From: Saprospiraceae bacterium
Lineage (GTDB): Bacteria; Bacteroidota; Bacteroidia; Chitinophagales; Saprospiraceae
Reading direction: 5' to 3'
NCBI GenBank assembly: GCA_020631135.1
Contig: JAHDHU010000009.1
Span: forward strand, 1 to 39,113
DNA: 39,113 nt
Both the position numbers and the translations under genes were made by a program. The notes beneath the pieces are model-generated. The model was not told the DNA's origin. It ran no database searches and was given only the letters and a program-made list of their open reading frames with translations. Positions 23,952 to 32,008 of this stretch are shown here, piece by piece (position 1 is the stretch's first letter; each line of letters begins with the position of its first letter).

Positions 23952-24672
23952 GACTTTCGCTTTCTCAAAATCCTATAAAGAGCCAACACAACAAACAACA
24001 ATAAGAGTATTGAAAATGGCGCAATATCCTTAAGGCGTTGCAACAAATTGGATTCAAGTTCTATCGGAGTATTATTTCCATAAACAGCCCATCCTGCCCA
24101 GTAATACGGAGCACGTATAGAGGGTGATGTGATGTTATCGTCGATCATATAATTAACTTGTGCATTTTTTAATGCACTTGACTTGCTCATCCCTTTTTTT
24201 AAATTGGAATAAAACAACTCCATCATTAGCATAGTAGATCTATCTGGTACATCCCAATACGAACCCATTGTTGACTTGGAACCTGCAAATGTAAAAGCAC
24301 GAGACAAACTCATTAAACCTTCACCATCAATGTCCTGACCAATCCCTGTTTGACATGCACTTAAGACCGTTAGTTCATTCCGAGACCCCATACTTAGGAT
24401 TTCTTTATAACTCAGTTCAAATTCTTCAGATTTATCCTGACTCAATAAAACAAAAGAGTTCTTAAAATCATTTTGATCAACCAATGCATGTAGGCAAAAT
24501 ATCGATGAGTAGGTCTATTCCCTAAAAATCCTATTCCATCATCCGCTAATTTTATGGAACTAATATCATCTCCTAATCTGCTAAAATTTGTACTCAGGTT
24601 TACATAAGCGGACATTACAAATGCGGTATCTTTTTTTATGGCGGACTCAAGTTCCTGGGTACACCAAATTTG
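23948..24672 (-). pseudogene. Remnant of CHAT-domain (caspase-like) protein
   Basis: The readable C-terminal part (23948-24493) is the end of a CHAT (caspase HetF-associated) domain. HALVDQND contains the putative catalytic His (codon 24490-24488). TVLSACQTGIGQ contains the catalytic Cys, followed by GEGLMSLSRAFTFAGSKSTMGSYWDV and PYYWAGWAVYG, and then one membrane helix (FSILLLLFVVLALYRIL). The domain normally needs a longer N-terminal half and usually TPR repeats, which are missing. The frame is blocked by a stop at 24515-24517. Just upstream, another frame of the same strand stays open from 24672 to 24445 and encodes AYVNLSTNFSRLGDD... and GFLGNRPTHRYF, which reads like the missing upstream segment (TPR or early CHAT). 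It is joined out of frame near 24485, so a deletion or frameshift is likely. The last 4 nt overlap the convergent acetyltransferase stop. Confidence 0.7.
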
Positions 24673-25025
24673 CTATTTGGAACAATACAAATCATTTGCT
24701 CGTAAACGATAAGTTATTTGTAAATGACGTTGGAACAAATTCTTTATGTCTCGATCCTGAAACTGGAGCAATCATTTGGCATGAAAACTATTATTCTTCT
24801 AATTGTACTGACAACATGCTTTACTATGAAAAAGAAGATTATCTAGTATTTACCTCTTGGGGAAAAGGATCTGTGATTGTTTTAGATGCATTAACCGGTC
24901 AACTGATTCATCGAGAAAATGGATATGAAAATTCCGTGTTCAACAATGACATTGTTTATGACGAGGAGCGGGATATGTTTTTTACAACGACTTACAAGCA
25001 TGCGATAGCTTTTAAAATCAATTAA
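24621..25025 (+). pseudogene. Truncated PQQ/WD-like beta-propeller fragment
   Basis: 134 codons from ATG 24621, lacking a signal peptide. The part from about codon 12 on reads as propeller blades: NDKLFVNDVGTNSLCLDPETGAIIW, DYLVFTSWGKGSVIVLDALTGQLIH and MFFTTTYKHAIAFKIN. These are two PQQ-like [LIV]-D-x-x-T-G-x-[LI] units plus a closing strand. A propeller needs six to eight blades, so this is only the 3' end of a gene. The codons before about 24655 are the antisense of the CHAT remnant's open frame, so the junction with foreign or deleted sequence lies near there. A strong double hairpin follows. Probably non-functional. Confidence 0.6.
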
Positions 25026-25027
25026 AG

Positions 25028-25099
25028 CTATTTGCTATTGTGAACATAGCAAATAGTATAAAGCCACTGCAATATACCGCAGTGGCTTTACTTTTTTTT
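25028..25099 (+). terminator. Tandem hairpins; second is an intrinsic terminator
   Basis: Hairpin 1 is CTATTTGCTAT / ATAGCAAATAG (25028-25038 and 25046-25056), an 11-bp stem with a 7-nt loop and no T-run. Hairpin 2 is AAAGCCACTGC / GCAGTGGCTTT (25060-25070 and 25079-25089), an 11-bp stem with an 8-nt loop, followed by ACTTTTTTTT. Hairpin 2 is a strong plus-strand terminator, surviving behind the truncated propeller gene. Confidence 0.85.
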
Positions 25100-25145
25100 A
25101 TAATCCCGAAATTCCTAGCTGTTTCAAAAAATTGACATCAATCAT

Positions 25146-25697
25146 CTACAGAATCACCAAATCAAAAACCAAAATCTCATTTGGTCCCACAAATCCGGGA
25201 AATCCATCCTTCCCATAAGCCAAATGAGATGGAATCACAAAAACTGCAGAGTCTCCATGAGACAAATAAGTCAGACCTTCATTCCAACCAGCTATCATTT
25301 GCCCAATTTTAAATTGGATCGGTTCTCCCCGACCATAAGAAGAGTCAAATTCTTTTCCATTTAAAAGTCGACCTCGATAATGCACACTCAATTGTTCAGA
25401 TTTGCTCAGTTTTGCCCCTATACCCTTTTTGACTACTTGATAAAAAAGACCTGATTCAGTTTTTATCAAATCCAATCCTTCCTGCATGGCATAATCTACA
25501 ATTTTATTCTGCTCAAAATGAGCAGGGTGCGAGGGGTTGGTAATATAATACTGACTTAGTCTAGAAATAACCTCCTCATTAATTTCTTTCGAAGCGTTAA
25601 AAGATGGAGCAGTAGCAGTTTTGGGTACTTTCTCAGATTTACAGGAAAATAGAAAAGCTATAAAAACAATTGTTGTGATTCGCATAAATGCGAACAT
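25146..25697 (-). CDS. FKBP-type peptidyl-prolyl isomerase, lipoprotein
   Basis: An FKBP domain (about the last 110 residues: LSVHYRGRLLNGKEFDSSYGRGEPIQF, GWNEGLTYLSHGDSAVFVIPSHLAYG, VFDLVIL) follows a lipoprotein signal, MRITTIVFIAFLFSC. It catalyses proline isomerisation during folding, here in the periplasm. Starts at ATG 25697 and ATG 25685 both suit the signal. The more distant ATG 25748 would put an intrinsic terminator inside the coding region and give an unusually long n-region, so I favour the later ones. The ribosomal protein S20 gene lies upstream on the same strand, with the terminator between them ending at ATG 25697. Confidence 0.88.
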   Translation of the reverse strand: MFAFMRITTIVFIAFLFSCKSEKVPKTATAPSFNASKEINEEVISRLSQYYITNPSHPAHFEQNKIVDYAMQEGLDLIKTESGLFYQVVKKGIGAKLSKSEQLSVHYRGRLLNGKEFDSSYGRGEPIQFKIGQMIAGWNEGLTYLSHGDSAVFVIPSHLAYGKDGFPGFVGPNEILVFDLVIL

Positions 25698-25731
25698 AAA
25701 AAATCCCGACGAGAATTTCTTCAGTCGGGAT
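25698..25731 (-). terminator. Intrinsic terminator between rpsT and the FKBP gene
   Basis: Read on the minus strand: stem ATCCCGAC / GTCGGGAT (25731-25724 and 25710-25703), 13-nt loop, then TTTTTT ending at 25698. The next bases are ATG (25697), the likely start of the FKBP gene. The architecture is the same as at 10632-10667. Confidence 0.85.
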
Positions 25732-25755
25732 GGGAATATAAATTGCATTAATTCT

Positions 25756-26010
25756 TTAGTTCATTTTATTGACCATGGTCATCAAACTACTTTTTAAGTT
25801 AGAAGCTTTGTTTTTATGCCATGAGTTACGCTTGGCTAATCTATCGATCATACTGACCACTTTAGGCAAAAACTCTTGAGCTGCCTTCTTGTCTTCCATT
25901 TCTCTCAACTTAGCTATTGCCGTACGCGTAGATTTCTTATAGTATCTATTGTGGGTACGTTTTACCGCATCCTGTCTGATTCTCTTTTGTGCTGATTTAT
26001 GATGTGCCAT
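25756..26010 (-). CDS. rpsT: 30S ribosomal protein S20
   Basis: 84 residues, the standard length of S20, which binds 16S rRNA in the small subunit body. The sequence is a classic helical, very basic S20: MAHHKSAQKRIRQDAVKRTHNRYYKKSTRTAI, then KAAQEFLPKVVSMIDRLAKRNSWHKNKASNLKSSL. The conserved K-S-A-x-K-R and H-K-N-K-A-S-N-L-K-S motifs make the identification certain. A full promoter (TTG and TACTTTTG) lies just upstream, and a terminator follows. Confidence 0.97.
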   Translation of the reverse strand: MAHHKSAQKRIRQDAVKRTHNRYYKKSTRTAIAKLREMEDKKAAQEFLPKVVSMIDRLAKRNSWHKNKASNLKSSLMTMVNKMN

Positions 26011-26029
26011 CTATATTAAAATTGGAGTG

Positions 26030-26061
26030 CAAAAGTAATGGATATTTCCTGAAGTCGCCAA
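26030..26061 (-). promoter_or_regulatory. rpsT promoter (-33 TTG, -7 TACTTTTG)
   Basis: On the minus strand, TTG (26061-26059) is followed after 21 nt by TACTTTTG (26037-26030). Both elements match the Bacteroidota sigma consensus with spacing in the accepted 17-23 nt range. It predicts a leader of about a dozen nucleotides before the ATG at 26010. Confidence 0.65.
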
Positions 26062-26179
26062 TTTTATTCAAATAATTTTATTTACCCTCAAATTGGCTAA
26101 AAACTTGCAAATAGTTGTTTCTAAACATTGATTTTTATAAGTTTTGTTGGATTTTAGTACCCGCGATAAGAAAAGGATA

Positions 26180-28894
26180 ATGAAAGATTACAGTTACGTT
26201 TTTAATGCTCATCCAAGTTTTATTGATAGTATGTATGCAAAATACATAGACAATCCTACAGATGTAGAGGATGGATGGCGCAGTTTCTTTGAAGGATTCG
26301 AATTCGGCAAAACAGAAAATGGAGCCGCTTCAGGTGGACAAATCTCAGAAAAAGAATTTTCAGTAAATGCCATCATTCATGGATTTAGGAGCAGAGGTCA
26401 TTTATTATCTACTACCAATCCAATTAGAGACAGAATAGATAGAAAGCCATACTTAGATCTCAAAGATTACAATCTTGACGAATCAGATTTAAACAATGTC
26501 TTTAGCGCAGGTCAAGAAATTGGTTTAAAAAACGCAACTCTCAAACAGATCATAGATAAACTGCAAAAACTATATGCAGGAAACGTAGGATTTGAATATT
26601 CCCACATCGAAGATCGCGAAAAAAGACTTTGGCTCCGAGAAAAAATCGAATCTCGTAAACTGGAAGGTGGTTATGGATTGGACATCAACAAAAAGAAACG
26701 AATCTTAGAAAAATTAAACGGAGCCGTAATTTTTGAAAAATTTCTACACACCAAATACATAGGTCAAAAAAGGTTTTCCCTCGAAGGTGGAGAGTCGGTA
26801 ATTGCCGCACTGGATGCCATCATCAATACCGGAGCAGAAGATCGAGTCGAAGAGGTGTTAATCGGCATGGCGCATCGCGGAAGATTAAATGTGCTTGCAA
26901 ATATTATGGGTAAAACCTACGAGCATATATTTAATGAATTCGAAGGGACAGCTGTGCCCGATTTAAGTTTCGGAGATGGTGACGTTAAATATCATTTGGG
27001 ATATTCGAGTCAAGTAGATACACTTGGCAACAAAAAGGTATATCTCAAAATGGCTCCAAATCCATCTCATCTAGAATCCGTAAATACCGTCTTAGAAGGT
27101 TTTGCAAGAGCAAAAGCGGACGTATTGTATGATAGTGACTATGATAGAATATTACCGATCTTACTTCATGGTGATGCGGCATTAGCTGGACAAGGAGTAG
27201 TTTACGAAACTGTCCAAATGAGCCAGTTAGATGGATATTACACTGGTGGGACCATACACATAGCGATTAATAATCAAATAGGATTTACGACAGATTTTGA
27301 AGATGCCAGATCTTCAACCTATTGTACTTCAGTAGCTAGCCTCATACAAGCTCCTGTTTTTCATGTAAATGGTGACGATCCGGAGGCCTTAGTTTGGGCG
27401 GCGGAATTGGCAACCGCCTACAGGCAGAAGTTTAACAATGATGTTTTTATAGATATGGTTTGCTACAGAAGACATGGTCACAACGAAGGAGATGATCCCA
27501 AGTTTACGCAACCTGAAATGTATAAATTGATCGATACTCACAAAAACCCAAGAGATAAATACATCGAAATATTAACATCAAGAGGTGACGTTGAAAAAGA
27601 CCTTGCAGAAAAACTAGAAAAAGAGTTTTGGAGTGATTTGCAAAATCGCTTAGACAGTATTAAACAAAAACCACTCCCCTACACATATCAAAAACCTGAA
27701 GAAGCTTGGCGTAAATTAAAACAAGCTGAAGAAAAAGATTTCGTCAAATCTCCTGCAACCGGGATTGCGAAAACGAAAATTGAAAAGATTTTAAAGCATT
27801 TGATGACCTTACCAGATGGTTTTACTCCGCTTTCAAAGATCAATCGATTACAGAAAGGAAAACAAAAATTACTGGATAAAAATCAATTGGACTGGGCACT
27901 TGGAGAACTGTTGGCCTATGGTTCTATTTTATTAGAGGGCAAGAATGTCAGAATGAGTGGACAAGATGTCAAAAGAGGAACCTTCTCTCATAGACATGCC
28001 GTATTTAATGACGCCAAATCATTTGAAGAATTAAATCGTTTTGACAATCTTCAAACAGACCAAGGAAAATTTATGATCTACAACTCCTTTCTATCGGAGT
28101 TCGGGGTAATGGGTTTTGAATACGGTTACTCGATGGCTTCTCCGGATCATCTTGTTATTTGGGAAGCGCAGTTTGGAGATTTTTACAACGGTGCCCAAAC
28201 CATTATAGATCAATATGTGTCTGCTGCTGAAAGTAAATGGAGAAGAATGAGTGGTTTAGTATTGCTATTGCCGCATGGCTATGCAGGTCAAGGTCCTGAA
28301 CATTCAAGTGCGAGATTGGAAAGATTTCTTCAATCGTGTGCAGAACTTAACATGACTGTCACCAACCTAACTACGCCAGCAAATCTATTTCATGCATTGA
28401 GACGACAGCTAGAAAGACCTTTTAGAAAACCTTTAATCAATATGTCGCCAAAGTCTTTATTAAGACATCCTTTGTGCGTGTCTGATAAATCTGATTTTCA
28501 AACAGGTTCAGCATTCGCTGAATTGATTGACGATAAAGAATCAAAGCCAGCTAAAACTAAAAGAGTTCTGTTTTGTACTGGCAAAATCTATTACGACCTT
28601 CTTGCTAAAAAGAGGGAAGATAATAGAGAGGATGTTGCCATTGTGAGAATCGAACAATTATATCCATTCCCACAAAAGCAGTTTGATGCTGTATTAAAAA
28701 AATACAACAAAGCAGAACTGTTATGGGTGCAAGAAGAACCTCTTAATATGGGGGCTTGGAATTATATGCTTGGTATCGTAAGAAAACTGGATATGGAATG
28801 TGTTGCGAGAAAAGCAAGCGCCTCTCCTGCAACTGGATTTAAAAAGGTCCACGATCTTCAACAAGCAGAAATTGTAAATAAGGCTTTTGCTTAA
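26180..28894 (+). CDS. sucA: 2-oxoglutarate dehydrogenase E1 component
   Basis: 904 residues from ATG 26180, which has AAAAGGAT just upstream; a TTG 36 nt earlier is unlikely. E1 landmarks of the thiamine-diphosphate-dependent oxoglutarate dehydrogenase are all present: YAKYIDNPTDVEDGWRSFFEGF (N-terminal E2-binding region), FSLEGGESVI, MAHRGRLNVLANIMGK, PNPSHLESVN, LHGDAALAGQGVVYE, NNQIGFTT, VNGDDPEA and CYRRHGHNEGDDP. The C-terminal part contains FGYEYGYS-like FEYGYSM and EAQFGDFYNGAQTIID. It decarboxylates 2-oxoglutarate and passes the succinyl group to lipoyl-E2 (SucB) in the TCA cycle. sucB is not the next gene here. Lipoyl synthase, which makes the E2 cofactor, is about 7 kb away in this window. 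Confidence 0.97.
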   Translation: MKDYSYVFNAHPSFIDSMYAKYIDNPTDVEDGWRSFFEGFEFGKTENGAASGGQISEKEFSVNAIIHGFRSRGHLLSTTNPIRDRIDRKPYLDLKDYNLDESDLNNVFSAGQEIGLKNATLKQIIDKLQKLYAGNVGFEYSHIEDREKRLWLREKIESRKLEGGYGLDINKKKRILEKLNGAVIFEKFLHTKYIGQKRFSLEGGESVIAALDAIINTGAEDRVEEVLIGMAHRGRLNVLANIMGKTYEHIFNEFEGTAVPDLSFGDGDVKYHLGYSSQVDTLGNKKVYLKMAPNPSHLESVNTVLEGFARAKADVLYDSDYDRILPILLHGDAALAGQGVVYETVQMSQLDGYYTGGTIHIAINNQIGFTTDFEDARSSTYCTSVASLIQAPVFHVNGDDPEALVWAAELATAYRQKFNNDVFIDMVCYRRHGHNEGDDPKFTQPEMYKLIDTHKNPRDKYIEILTSRGDVEKDLAEKLEKEFWSDLQNRLDSIKQKPLPYTYQKPEEAWRKLKQAEEKDFVKSPATGIAKTKIEKILKHLMTLPDGFTPLSKINRLQKGKQKLLDKNQLDWALGELLAYGSILLEGKNVRMSGQDVKRGTFSHRHAVFNDAKSFEELNRFDNLQTDQGKFMIYNSFLSEFGVMGFEYGYSMASPDHLVIWEAQFGDFYNGAQTIIDQYVSAAESKWRRMSGLVLLLPHGYAGQGPEHSSARLERFLQSCAELNMTVTNLTTPANLFHALRRQLERPFRKPLINMSPKSLLRHPLCVSDKSDFQTGSAFAELIDDKESKPAKTKRVLFCTGKIYYDLLAKKREDNREDVAIVRIEQLYPFPQKQFDAVLKKYNKAELLWVQEEPLNMGAWNYMLGIVRKLDMECVARKASASPATGFKKVHDLQQAEIVNKAFA

Positions 28895-28900
28895 TTCGAT

Positions 28901-29578
28901 CTAATAATTTGGCTGAGGTCCATTTTGAAAAAGAAGACTGACACCAAAAACGTGAAAAGCATCATTATAAGATCCTTGTTGTAAGCCGATGCTGTCTTTG
29001 AGATTGTCTAAATTGGTTTTGCCCCAAGCAAAATCAAAGTAGGGCCTAAACACAAAACTGCTGGTGCTACTTCCCCTAGCAATAATATTTATATAAAACT
29101 TCGAAACGAGATTTCTCTGAGACTCGATGGTTTCAAAACTACTGGTTGTTCCAATTTGTGATTTCACTTTGGTCAATCGAGATCCTAAACAAGAACCAAT
29201 TCTGATATTATTTAATCCAAAATCCAATCCTACCCATACCGTACCCATAGAATAATTAATCGTATTCGATGCTACATCATCGGAGCCTACCCGTACTTCA
29301 GAACTACGACGCATCCTCTGATTTGAATAAAACACTGAAGTTGCGACAAACTCATAATTATATCTAAGCCCCATCTCGAGACCTGGCATAAAACGCAATT
29401 GTTTAAATGGCTCCACTAATTCTTGACTATTGGCAGTATTAAATCTGTTCAATAAAACATTATTGTCACCAGAAAGAATAGCCCCTCCGTTAAAACCGAT
29501 GACAAAATTCATTTGCCCATTAAGGTTTGATTGGATAAAAAAGAGACCAATAAAGAGAATCAAGAAATTCTTTTTCAT
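28901..29578 (-). CDS. Outer-membrane beta-barrel protein, unknown function
   Basis: 225 residues with signal peptide MKKNFLILFIGLFFIQSNLNGQ. The mature part alternates strands (MNFVIGFNGGAILSGDNN, LEMGLRYNYEFVATSVFYS, TVWVGLDFGLNNIRIGS, FYINIIARGS, FRPYFDFAWG, FHVFGVSLLFQ), typical of an outer-membrane barrel of the OMP_b-brl type. No family beyond that was recognised. It is convergent with sucA, with 6 nt between the stops. A -7 box lies 4 nt before the ATG. Confidence 0.8.
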   Translation of the reverse strand: MKKNFLILFIGLFFIQSNLNGQMNFVIGFNGGAILSGDNNVLLNRFNTANSQELVEPFKQLRFMPGLEMGLRYNYEFVATSVFYSNQRMRRSSEVRVGSDDVASNTINYSMGTVWVGLDFGLNNIRIGSCLGSRLTKVKSQIGTTSSFETIESQRNLVSKFYINIIARGSSTSSFVFRPYFDFAWGKTNLDNLKDSIGLQQGSYNDAFHVFGVSLLFQNGPQPNY

Positions 29579-29582
29579 GGCA

Positions 29583-29590
29583 CAAATTTA
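29583..29590 (-). promoter_or_regulatory. Putative -7 box TAAATTTG close to start codon
   Basis: An exact TAnnTTTG on the minus strand ends 4 nt before the ATG at 29578. The predicted mRNA would be leaderless or nearly so. No matching -33 TTG lies within 17-23 nt. Confidence 0.45.
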
Positions 29591-29661
29591 GAAATAAAAA
29601 TGCTCGGATTCTTCCGATTCAATAAAGGACCTACAAGAGATTCTTATAAAAGATTATTTGA

Positions 29662-31941
29662 TTAATGATGGTGATGATGATGTCCACCATTGCCTAGGCT
29701 AAATTTCGTAGCAGGTAAATCTACTTCCTCGAATTTGCTCTGGCCTTCTGTGATTTTCAAATTTTTATTGACTGGGACATTTTCATAAACTCCAAGTGTA
29801 CCTCCTCGGATTGGCCATATAACACTAATACGTTTTATGACTTTGGTTTCTCCCACCCCAATTTCCGCCAAAAGACTATTACCTCCGAAGCTTGCTCCTG
29901 ATTCAACACGATGATAAATTTTTCGATATTGCTCATTTTCATCCAATTCTAAAATGATCTTGGCACCGATCGCAGAACGATTGGATCGCACACCTTCTAA
30001 TTTAATATTAACCCAATTGTTATTATTTCCACTGGGGTTTTCGAACAATATATTTTGAAAAACATCCCCTTCAAATGCACCTCCCATGACAGTATAAATG
30101 TCTTGATCACCATCCATGTCTAAATCTCCAAAACCTACTGCATGCCCTTTCTGAATGTGACCAAACCCTCCTTTGTATGTGACATCCTGAAATCCAAAGC
30201 CAGCATTATTTCTATACATTCGATTAGGCACTATCGAAAACAAATTGGGTTCGCCAGTAGCCAAATAAAAATCTTTAAACCCATCATTATCCAAATCTCC
30301 AAAATTACACCCCATGGTAACAATAGGTTCTGTTAATCCCACTTTGGCAGAAACCTCAGAAAATGTTCCATTGCCATTGTTTCGATATATAAAAGGCCGT
30401 TGTGGATGCGCATGACCTTGAACCCCTTCGAACATTAAACTGGATGCGGATTTAGAACCAAAGCTATATCCAGAAACAAATATGTCTGTAAATCCATCAT
30501 TATTATAGTCAAACATCCATGTAGGAAAACTAACCTTCGGTGCAGTCACATTCGCAAGTTTTCCAACAGAAGTAAATGATACTTTATTATCTTTCGGCGT
30601 ATTGATCAGCAAATGATTATCAGATCCCATGGTCGAAATATAAAGATCTGTCAAACCATCATTATTGATATCACCAGAAGAAACCCCTTTAAAGAATCCA
30701 GTAATTTTAATTCCTGCCGCTTCACTTGTTTCTGTGAAAGTCCCATCTCCATTGCTGATAAATAATTCACATGGCGCATGCGAATCTTCGTTAGATTCGT
30801 TGGCGATAAACAAATCCAACCATCCATCAACATTAAAATCTTCCCAAACAGCTGTCTGGGTCGGATATTCAGAATACAAGCCAGCTTCTATGGTCACATC
30901 TGTAAAAGTGCCATCTCCATTATTTCTAATTAAAGAATTTGGTATTTTTCCTTGATCAAAAAACCAAGCACCTCTGAGAATAAAGAAATCCATGTGCCCA
31001 TCATTGTTATAATCCGCATGGCGCAAATTAAGTCCGCCACTGACTCCTTTTAACCCTACTGCAAAAGTTCGATCTATAAATCCACCTTTCCTATCGTTCT
31101 CAAAATATTGAACGTTATGATCAAATCCCCATGAAGAAGCGATAATATCTAAATATCCATCTCCATTAAAATCATCGACGCAAGTTCCTCCAGACAATTT
31201 AGAGGTCCCTACTCCCAAGTTAGAAGCCACATCCGTGAATGGTGTAAAGTCCATTGATTTCTCAAAATAATTGGGATCTATTCGATATTGACTTGGTACA
31301 CTTTGAGGATATTCTCCTAGAGTCATATAAGCTATATTCAATAGATATTTACAATCCTTATCTGCTAAATTTTTTGCGAGAATTTCTTCTAGTAATTTTA
31401 TACTTTTTTGTGACCCTTCTTTGTTTTTATGAACAGCTCTTTTTTGGATAGGGATGATGCATGAAACATTGGTGTGATTATTTATACAATTGTCTTGCTC
31501 TGCTTTACGCATGTAAGAAAGCGCCAAAAGTTTTTTGATGTATAATTCAACAGATCCACTGTTTTTTACTTTTACGGATTTAAGTTGGTTCAGTAATTTT
31601 TCCAAAGTGGCAATAGCCTCAGGTGTATTTCCTGCCGAAAGAAGTTCGCTGGCATATTTGACTTCTAATTGCATTCTCTCGGTTCCTTTCAAATTTTCCA
31701 ATTGCTTCTTATACATTTCTGCTCGTTTGGCATTTAGGTAGTAACTGATCTCTGATGGAATGATTCGATCGACAGCCTCGGCAGTTTTATTGATCATCTC
31801 TCTCGTTTGAGCCAAGGGCTCAATAAAATTATTATCAATCTGTGGACCCATATTTATGTGGTCCTGATGATCACCTGAACCGGATTTATCTCCAGTACAT
31901 GAATAAGTGAAAATTAAAATAACTATTACTAGGCGCTTCAT
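29662..31941 (-). CDS. FG-GAP repeat / ASPIC-UnbV (CRTAC1-like) lipoprotein with C-terminal His6
   Basis: 759 residues. The lipoprotein signal is MKRLVIVILIFTYSC (Cys15). Residues about 60-225 are helical and TPR-like. Then come at least seven calcium-binding FG-GAP units with D-x-[ND]-x-D-G-x-x-D loops (DFNGDGYLDI, DYNNDGHMDF, DFNVDGWLDL, DINNDGLTDL, DYNNDGFTDI, DLDNDGFKDF, DLDMDGDQDI), forming a surface propeller. The ASPIC/UnbV domain (WVNIKLEGVRSNRSAIGAKI..., about 645-740) follows, as in CRTAC1-family proteins. The protein ends in GGHHHHHH, six consecutive His codons directly before the stop, and the N-terminus just after the lipidated Cys also has histidines (DHQDH). That suggests metal binding near both ends. 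It should sit at the outer membrane facing the surface; the ligand is unknown. Confidence 0.88.
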   Translation of the reverse strand: MKRLVIVILIFTYSCTGDKSGSGDHQDHINMGPQIDNNFIEPLAQTREMINKTAEAVDRIIPSEISYYLNAKRAEMYKKQLENLKGTERMQLEVKYASELLSAGNTPEAIATLEKLLNQLKSVKVKNSGSVELYIKKLLALSYMRKAEQDNCINNHTNVSCIIPIQKRAVHKNKEGSQKSIKLLEEILAKNLADKDCKYLLNIAYMTLGEYPQSVPSQYRIDPNYFEKSMDFTPFTDVASNLGVGTSKLSGGTCVDDFNGDGYLDIIASSWGFDHNVQYFENDRKGGFIDRTFAVGLKGVSGGLNLRHADYNNDGHMDFFILRGAWFFDQGKIPNSLIRNNGDGTFTDVTIEAGLYSEYPTQTAVWEDFNVDGWLDLFIANESNEDSHAPCELFISNGDGTFTETSEAAGIKITGFFKGVSSGDINNDGLTDLYISTMGSDNHLLINTPKDNKVSFTSVGKLANVTAPKVSFPTWMFDYNNDGFTDIFVSGYSFGSKSASSLMFEGVQGHAHPQRPFIYRNNGNGTFSEVSAKVGLTEPIVTMGCNFGDLDNDGFKDFYLATGEPNLFSIVPNRMYRNNAGFGFQDVTYKGGFGHIQKGHAVGFGDLDMDGDQDIYTVMGGAFEGDVFQNILFENPSGNNNNWVNIKLEGVRSNRSAIGAKIILELDENEQYRKIYHRVESGASFGGNSLLAEIGVGETKVIKRISVIWPIRGGTLGVYENVPVNKNLKITEGQSKFEEVDLPATKFSLGNGGHHHHHH

Positions 31942-32008
31942 ACGATGAGTTCTATTTACCCAATTTTAAAAGATGATTACAGGATACTTTTAATTGGAAT
32001 ATAAAGGT

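Noticed and set aside
25028-25056. Hairpin CTATTTGCTAT/ATAGCAAATAG as a terminator or small RNA
   Set aside because: It has no T-run on either strand. It may be an mRNA-end stabiliser in front of the real terminator but cannot be called separately.
26144-26179. TTG start for sucA
   Set aside because: The ATG at 26180 has a purine-rich upstream stretch and matches the normal N-terminus of E1; the extra 12 residues have no family support.
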